From contig DASSGA010000267.1 in assembly GCA_035693805.1 (NCBI GenBank), forward strand, positions 1 through 7,811: a DNA stretch of 7,811 nucleotides, in the 5' to 3' direction. Of this stretch, positions 4,708-7,811 are shown one piece after another. Below the pieces are notes generated by a model. That model did not search any database and was not told the DNA's origin. It saw nothing but the letters and a program-made list of their open reading frames with translations. The DNA comes from Kaftiobacterium sp035693805 (GTDB lineage: Bacteria > Sysuimicrobiota > Sysuimicrobiia > Sysuimicrobiales > Kaftiobacteriaceae). The number at the start of each line of letters is the position of its first letter. Positions within the stretch are counted from its first letter, which is position 1. The translations under genes and the position numbers were made by a program.

Positions 4708-6765
4708 ATGACCACGGCAGCACGCTTCCAGGCCGCCGCCGCCGTCGTGCGGCGCCTCAACGCGGCGGTCAAGTCCCGCCGTCTCTACGCGCACGGGCAT
4801 CTGCTGCGCGCGCAAACGATCTCTGCCCTCCTCGCGGCCCTCGCCGCGTACCATGAGCGATTCGGCAGTTTCGTCCTCGAGACACACCGGCACGGGTTGA
4901 TCGTCGAAGGGAAGCCCTTCGAAGGCGGCGAGTCCGTCGACAACCTCGCCCTGCAGCTCTACGCGATGGGCATCTGGCAGCTCATCGTGGTCCCGGGTCT
5001 CTCCGAGGAGGAAACCGCACAGTTGCTCGAGGTCGTCTCGCTCGACCGGGAAGAGATCCTCGCCGCGGGAGGCTTCGTGCCGCTGCTCGCCGCGCGGGGC
5101 GTCGCCCACGTCCGCGTGGTCGAGCTGAAGCCGGGGGAAGAGGACGTCGCCCAGATCACGCCCGAGATCTTTCAGCAGCTGCTCGACGGCTCGCTCTCCG
5201 CCCCCGACCGCGCGATGCTCGTCGGCCTGTTGCGGAGTGGCCCGGAGACCGCCGCGCGATTGGTGGGTGTCGTCGTCGAGCGGGCCCGCCAGGCGTTCCC
5301 GGACGCCAAGGGTGATGAGCTGGCGGGCCGGATCTATCAGGCACTCACTGCGCTGGACCGCCTGATCGTCGACAGCCCTCCCGGAGAGTCTCAGGAACTC
5401 CTGAAAACGCTGGCCGCAGCCGTCGCCGATCTCGACGACCCGACAGATGGCGCCGTGCCGAAGGCGATCCTCGCCGCAGCCGGCCACGACCTGTCTGCCC
5501 GCGCGCTGGTGTCGGCGATGACGTCCGAGCAGATCGCGCGCATGGTGATCCCCTGCCTCGAGGCCGGGGATCCCCCGCCGCAGGCCGGGCAGCTGGTCCA
5601 GGCCCTCCCCTTCGATCCGGACAAGGCGCGCGAGACGCTCGCCCTGATCTCCCAGCGCACCGGCCGGTCGTTCGACGTCCCGGCGCTGCTCGAGGAGCTG
5701 GCGATTCCGCGCTGGATCCACAACTTCCCCCAGGATCTGATGGACTTCCAGATCACCTCCGAGGAAGTTGCCGTCACCGACGAGGAGATCCGGGCCCTCG
5801 TGGAGGAAGCCCGCACGGACGACGCCACGCTGATCCGCGAGCAGACCCTGCTGCTCCTGCACGTCGCCGTGGCTGAAGAGGACCTGCAGGAACGGGAGGG
5901 TGCCCTGGAGGTCCTCGTGCGGCTGGCCGTGCAGCACCTGCAGGCTGGCGATCTCGAGCTCGTTTCGGCGGTGTTGCGCGGACTCCAGGAACTCCTGGCC
6001 GGCCCGGGCCCGAGAGGCGAAGCCGGCCGGTACGCCCTGCGCGTGTTTCTTACGGCGCTCCCCGGACTCCTCGCCGTGCGCGACGTGTGGGCGTGGACGG
6101 ACGAGCACCCGTTGCTGCACGGCCTGAAGGCCGTGGGGCGGCCGGCCGCAGCTACGCTGATCCAGTCCCTCCCGCAGGAGCGCGACGCGGCGCGGCGCCA
6201 GGTCGTCACGGCCCTCCTCGCCAAGTTGGGCGACGACGCGGTCGACCTGATGGTCCCGAGCCTCAGCGACGCGAACCCGGAGCACGTGCGGCCCGTCATC
6301 CAGGCGCTCGCGCAGACGCGCACGGCGAAGGCGGTGCGTGCCCTGCGCGCCGTCGCCAACCATCCGGATGTGAAGGTCCGGCGGGATGCGATCGACGCGC
6401 TGCGGACCACGCAGCTCACCCAGGCTCAGGATACCCTGCTCGCCTTCCTCCACGACCCCGACGAGCAGGTGCGCCAGCACTGCGTCGGCCAGCTCACCCC
6501 CGAGACCGCGCGGCGGATCGCGAAGGACCTCGTCGCCATGCTGGAATCCCGCGACCTCGCGCGCGCGTATCAGGTCCGCATCGTGATCTGTGAGACGCTC
6601 GTGCGTGCAAGGGCCGTGGACATGATCCCGGCGTTGCGGCGGCTCGGGTCGCCGTTCAAGCTCCGCAGCGGCGACCGTGAGGTGGCGAGGCACGTTCGGG
6701 CCGCCGTGGCCACGCTTGGGCGGGCCGGCGCGGAGCGCGGACCGGCGCAGCGGAGGGCCTCATGA
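4708..6765 (+). CDS. HEAT-repeat-like helical protein with N-terminal module shared with the downstream HD-GYP protein
   Basis: A 685-residue protein, almost wholly helical, without signal peptide or membrane segment, so probably cytoplasmic. Residues about 14-110 form an N-terminal module (VVRRLNAAVKSRRLYAHGH, later GLIVEGKPF) that aligns with the start of the next gene product. Residues 150-460 are helical with no recognised motif. Residues about 468-605 contain recognisable HEAT-like units (for example TAKAVRALRAVANHPDVKVR and DTLLAFLHDPDEQVR); such repeats form protein-binding scaffolds. Helices continue to about 670, then a basic low-complexity tail. The ATG is supported by AAGGA six bases upstream. 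The stop codon overlaps the start of the HD-GYP gene (ATGA, 6762-6765), indicating translational coupling and probable joint function. Inferred role: scaffold or regulator of the HD-GYP protein. No enzymatic residues are seen. The gap before it (4634-4707) holds no clear promoter or terminator. Confidence 0.82.
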   Translation: MTTAARFQAAAAVVRRLNAAVKSRRLYAHGHLLRAQTISALLAALAAYHERFGSFVLETHRHGLIVEGKPFEGGESVDNLALQLYAMGIWQLIVVPGLSEEETAQLLEVVSLDREEILAAGGFVPLLAARGVAHVRVVELKPGEEDVAQITPEIFQQLLDGSLSAPDRAMLVGLLRSGPETAARLVGVVVERARQAFPDAKGDELAGRIYQALTALDRLIVDSPPGESQELLKTLAAAVADLDDPTDGAVPKAILAAAGHDLSARALVSAMTSEQIARMVIPCLEAGDPPPQAGQLVQALPFDPDKARETLALISQRTGRSFDVPALLEELAIPRWIHNFPQDLMDFQITSEEVAVTDEEIRALVEEARTDDATLIREQTLLLLHVAVAEEDLQEREGALEVLVRLAVQHLQAGDLELVSAVLRGLQELLAGPGPRGEAGRYALRVFLTALPGLLAVRDVWAWTDEHPLLHGLKAVGRPAAATLIQSLPQERDAARRQVVTALLAKLGDDAVDLMVPSLSDANPEHVRPVIQALAQTRTAKAVRALRAVANHPDVKVRRDAIDALRTTQLTQAQDTLLAFLHDPDEQVRQHCVGQLTPETARRIAKDLVAMLESRDLARAYQVRIVICETLVRARAVDMIPALRRLGSPFKLRSGDREVARHVRAAVATLGRAGAERGPAQRRAS

Positions 6766-7811
6766 TCAATCGCAAGCCGTCGGTCGTGGCGACCCTGCTG
6801 CGCTACCTCGGCACGGCCAGCAAGCACCGCACGATGTATCCGTCGGAGCACCCGCTGGTGCGCCGCGCGATGGAGGATCTGGTCCAGGTGCTGGATCTGC
6901 TCCTCCGGGACCGGGAGTTGGTCACCTTCCAGCTCTACGAGGACACCTTCTTCCTCGACAACCTCATGCTCCCGGAAGAAAGCCTGCGGAACGCCTCGCT
7001 GCTCACCGCCTGCCTGGAGCGCGACGTCGGCCTGTTCCAGTTCCAGCGCGGCGTCCCGGCCACAGAGGTCGACGCTTTCGTCGGCCTGCTCACGACGCCC
7101 CCGCAGGCCGTCCGCGCGGCCGGGGGCCCGGCCGCCTTCCTGGCATCGAAGAGCACGCCTCACATCGCGGTCGAGCCACCCCGCACGACCCGCCCGACCG
7201 AGGCCGAGATCGAGGTCGATCCGGAAAACGCCTACCAGGCGGGGCACACGGTCGCGCAGGAACTACGCGCCCAGGCGGTGCGCCGGCAGCCGCTGGACAT
7301 GAACAAGGCGCGGGTCTTCCTGAGCGCGGCGATCGAGGTCGTGCTCGACAACCGGTTCTCGCTGCTCGGCCTGACCGCCAACCGCGACTACGACGAGGCC
7401 AGCAGCTACCACGCCGTAAACGTCTCGATCCTGGCCCTGCTCATGGGCACGCGCCTGGGCCTGACCCACGACCAGCTCATGGCGCTGGGGATGAGCGCGC
7501 TGCTGCACGACATCGGCAAGGTACGCGTGCCCCTGCCGCTCATCAACCGCGCCACCGAGCTGAGCGCGGAGGAGCGGGTCGCCCTCCAGCGTCATCCGGT
7601 CCACGGCGCGAGCATCCTCCGGGATATGGAGGGACTGGGCCGCCTCGCCGCCGTTGTCGCGCTCGAGCACCACGCGCACCACGATCTCTCGGGGTACCCG
7701 CGCCTGCCCAGCCGGGAGCGCCCGAACGTCTTCTCCCGGATCGTCGCCGTGGTCGATGCGTACGACACGGTGACCTCCGCGCGGCGGGGGACGACGCGGC
7801 CACTCAGACCC
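6762..7811 (+). CDS. Soluble HD-GYP domain phosphohydrolase (3' end outside window)
   Basis: The frame opens at ATG 6762 and stays open for 350 codons to the window end. GGAGG lies five bases upstream and the start overlaps the preceding stop by 4 bases. Residues about 12-110 form the N-terminal module shared with the HEAT protein (LLRYLGTASKHRTMYPSEHP, TFFLDNLML). A linker of about 60 residues follows, with a Pro/Thr/Glu-rich part (138-152), then an HD-GYP domain from about 180. Landmarks are H217 (SSYHAVNVS), H249-D250 in LLHDIGKVRVP, H278 (QRHPVHG), EHHAHHDLSGYP (302-313) and D332 in AVVDAYDTVTS. HD-GYP domains usually hydrolyse cyclic-di-GMP, and some act on other cyclic dinucleotides. 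The signature differs from HHExxDGxGYP (Glu to Ala305, Gly to Leu309), so activity or substrate may differ. No membrane segment is visible, and no cyclase domain is present in the visible part. Confidence 0.9.
   Translation, partial: MINRKPSVVATLLRYLGTASKHRTMYPSEHPLVRRAMEDLVQVLDLLLRDRELVTFQLYEDTFFLDNLMLPEESLRNASLLTACLERDVGLFQFQRGVPATEVDAFVGLLTTPPQAVRAAGGPAAFLASKSTPHIAVEPPRTTRPTEAEIEVDPENAYQAGHTVAQELRAQAVRRQPLDMNKARVFLSAAIEVVLDNRFSLLGLTANRDYDEASSYHAVNVSILALLMGTRLGLTHDQLMALGMSALLHDIGKVRVPLPLINRATELSAEERVALQRHPVHGASILRDMEGLGRLAAVVALEHHAHHDLSGYPRLPSRERPNVFSRIVAVVDAYDTVTSARRGTTRPLRP

Noticed and set aside
4603..6693. A 696-codon open frame on the minus strand opposite the HEAT-repeat gene
   Set aside because: It is antisense to a well-supported gene with a good ribosome site and a coupled neighbour. 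Its product is rich in Arg/His/Asp/Glu with no domain pattern, as expected for a shadow frame in GC-rich DNA.

Overview
This is a GC-rich bacterial chromosome segment of ordinary housekeeping and signalling type. No transposase, integrase, phage gene, CRISPR array or other sign of recent transfer is visible. The organism cannot be named from this sequence. The high GC content, bacterial tRNAs with encoded CCA ends, Shine-Dalgarno sites, HD-GYP signalling proteins and a BMP-type ABC importer suggest a free-living, probably environmental bacterium from a deep, GC-rich phylum. That placement is inference.

Layout. (1) 1-1242, plus strand: the tail of one permease gene and the whole of a second, forming the membrane part of a BPD_transp_2-family (nucleoside/simple sugar type) ABC importer. 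The ATPase and binding lipoprotein are presumably further upstream, outside the window. (2) 1250-1466, minus strand: a compact tRNA-Asp(GTC)/tRNA-Phe(GAA) operon with a near-consensus sigma-70 promoter, meeting the ABC operon tail to tail only 7 bases away. (3) 1483-3720, minus strand: a membrane-bound HD-GYP protein (predicted cyclic-di-GMP phosphodiesterase), followed by a single-span membrane protein with a long proline-rich tail and four cysteines. (4) 3821-4633, plus strand, divergent from the HD-GYP gene: a stand-alone RibD-C-type pyrimidine/dihydrofolate reductase-family protein. (5) 4708-7811, plus strand: a 685-residue HEAT-repeat protein overlapping by 4 bases a second, soluble HD-GYP protein that runs off the window end.

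How the genes work together. The ABC permeases form one heteromeric channel. The tRNA operon is independent. The clearest system-like signal is the HEAT/HD-GYP pair. The genes are translationally coupled, and both proteins begin with what looks like the same roughly 100-residue N-terminal module, after which one continues into helical repeats and the other into an HD-GYP phosphohydrolase domain. With the membrane HD-GYP protein about 1 kb away, the window holds two predicted cyclic-dinucleotide hydrolases and no visible cyclase (no GGDEF domain). Each HD-GYP protein departs from the canonical HHExxDGxGYP signature in its own way. No wholly new system is claimed; the shared module and the coupled pair are the observations most worth following up.
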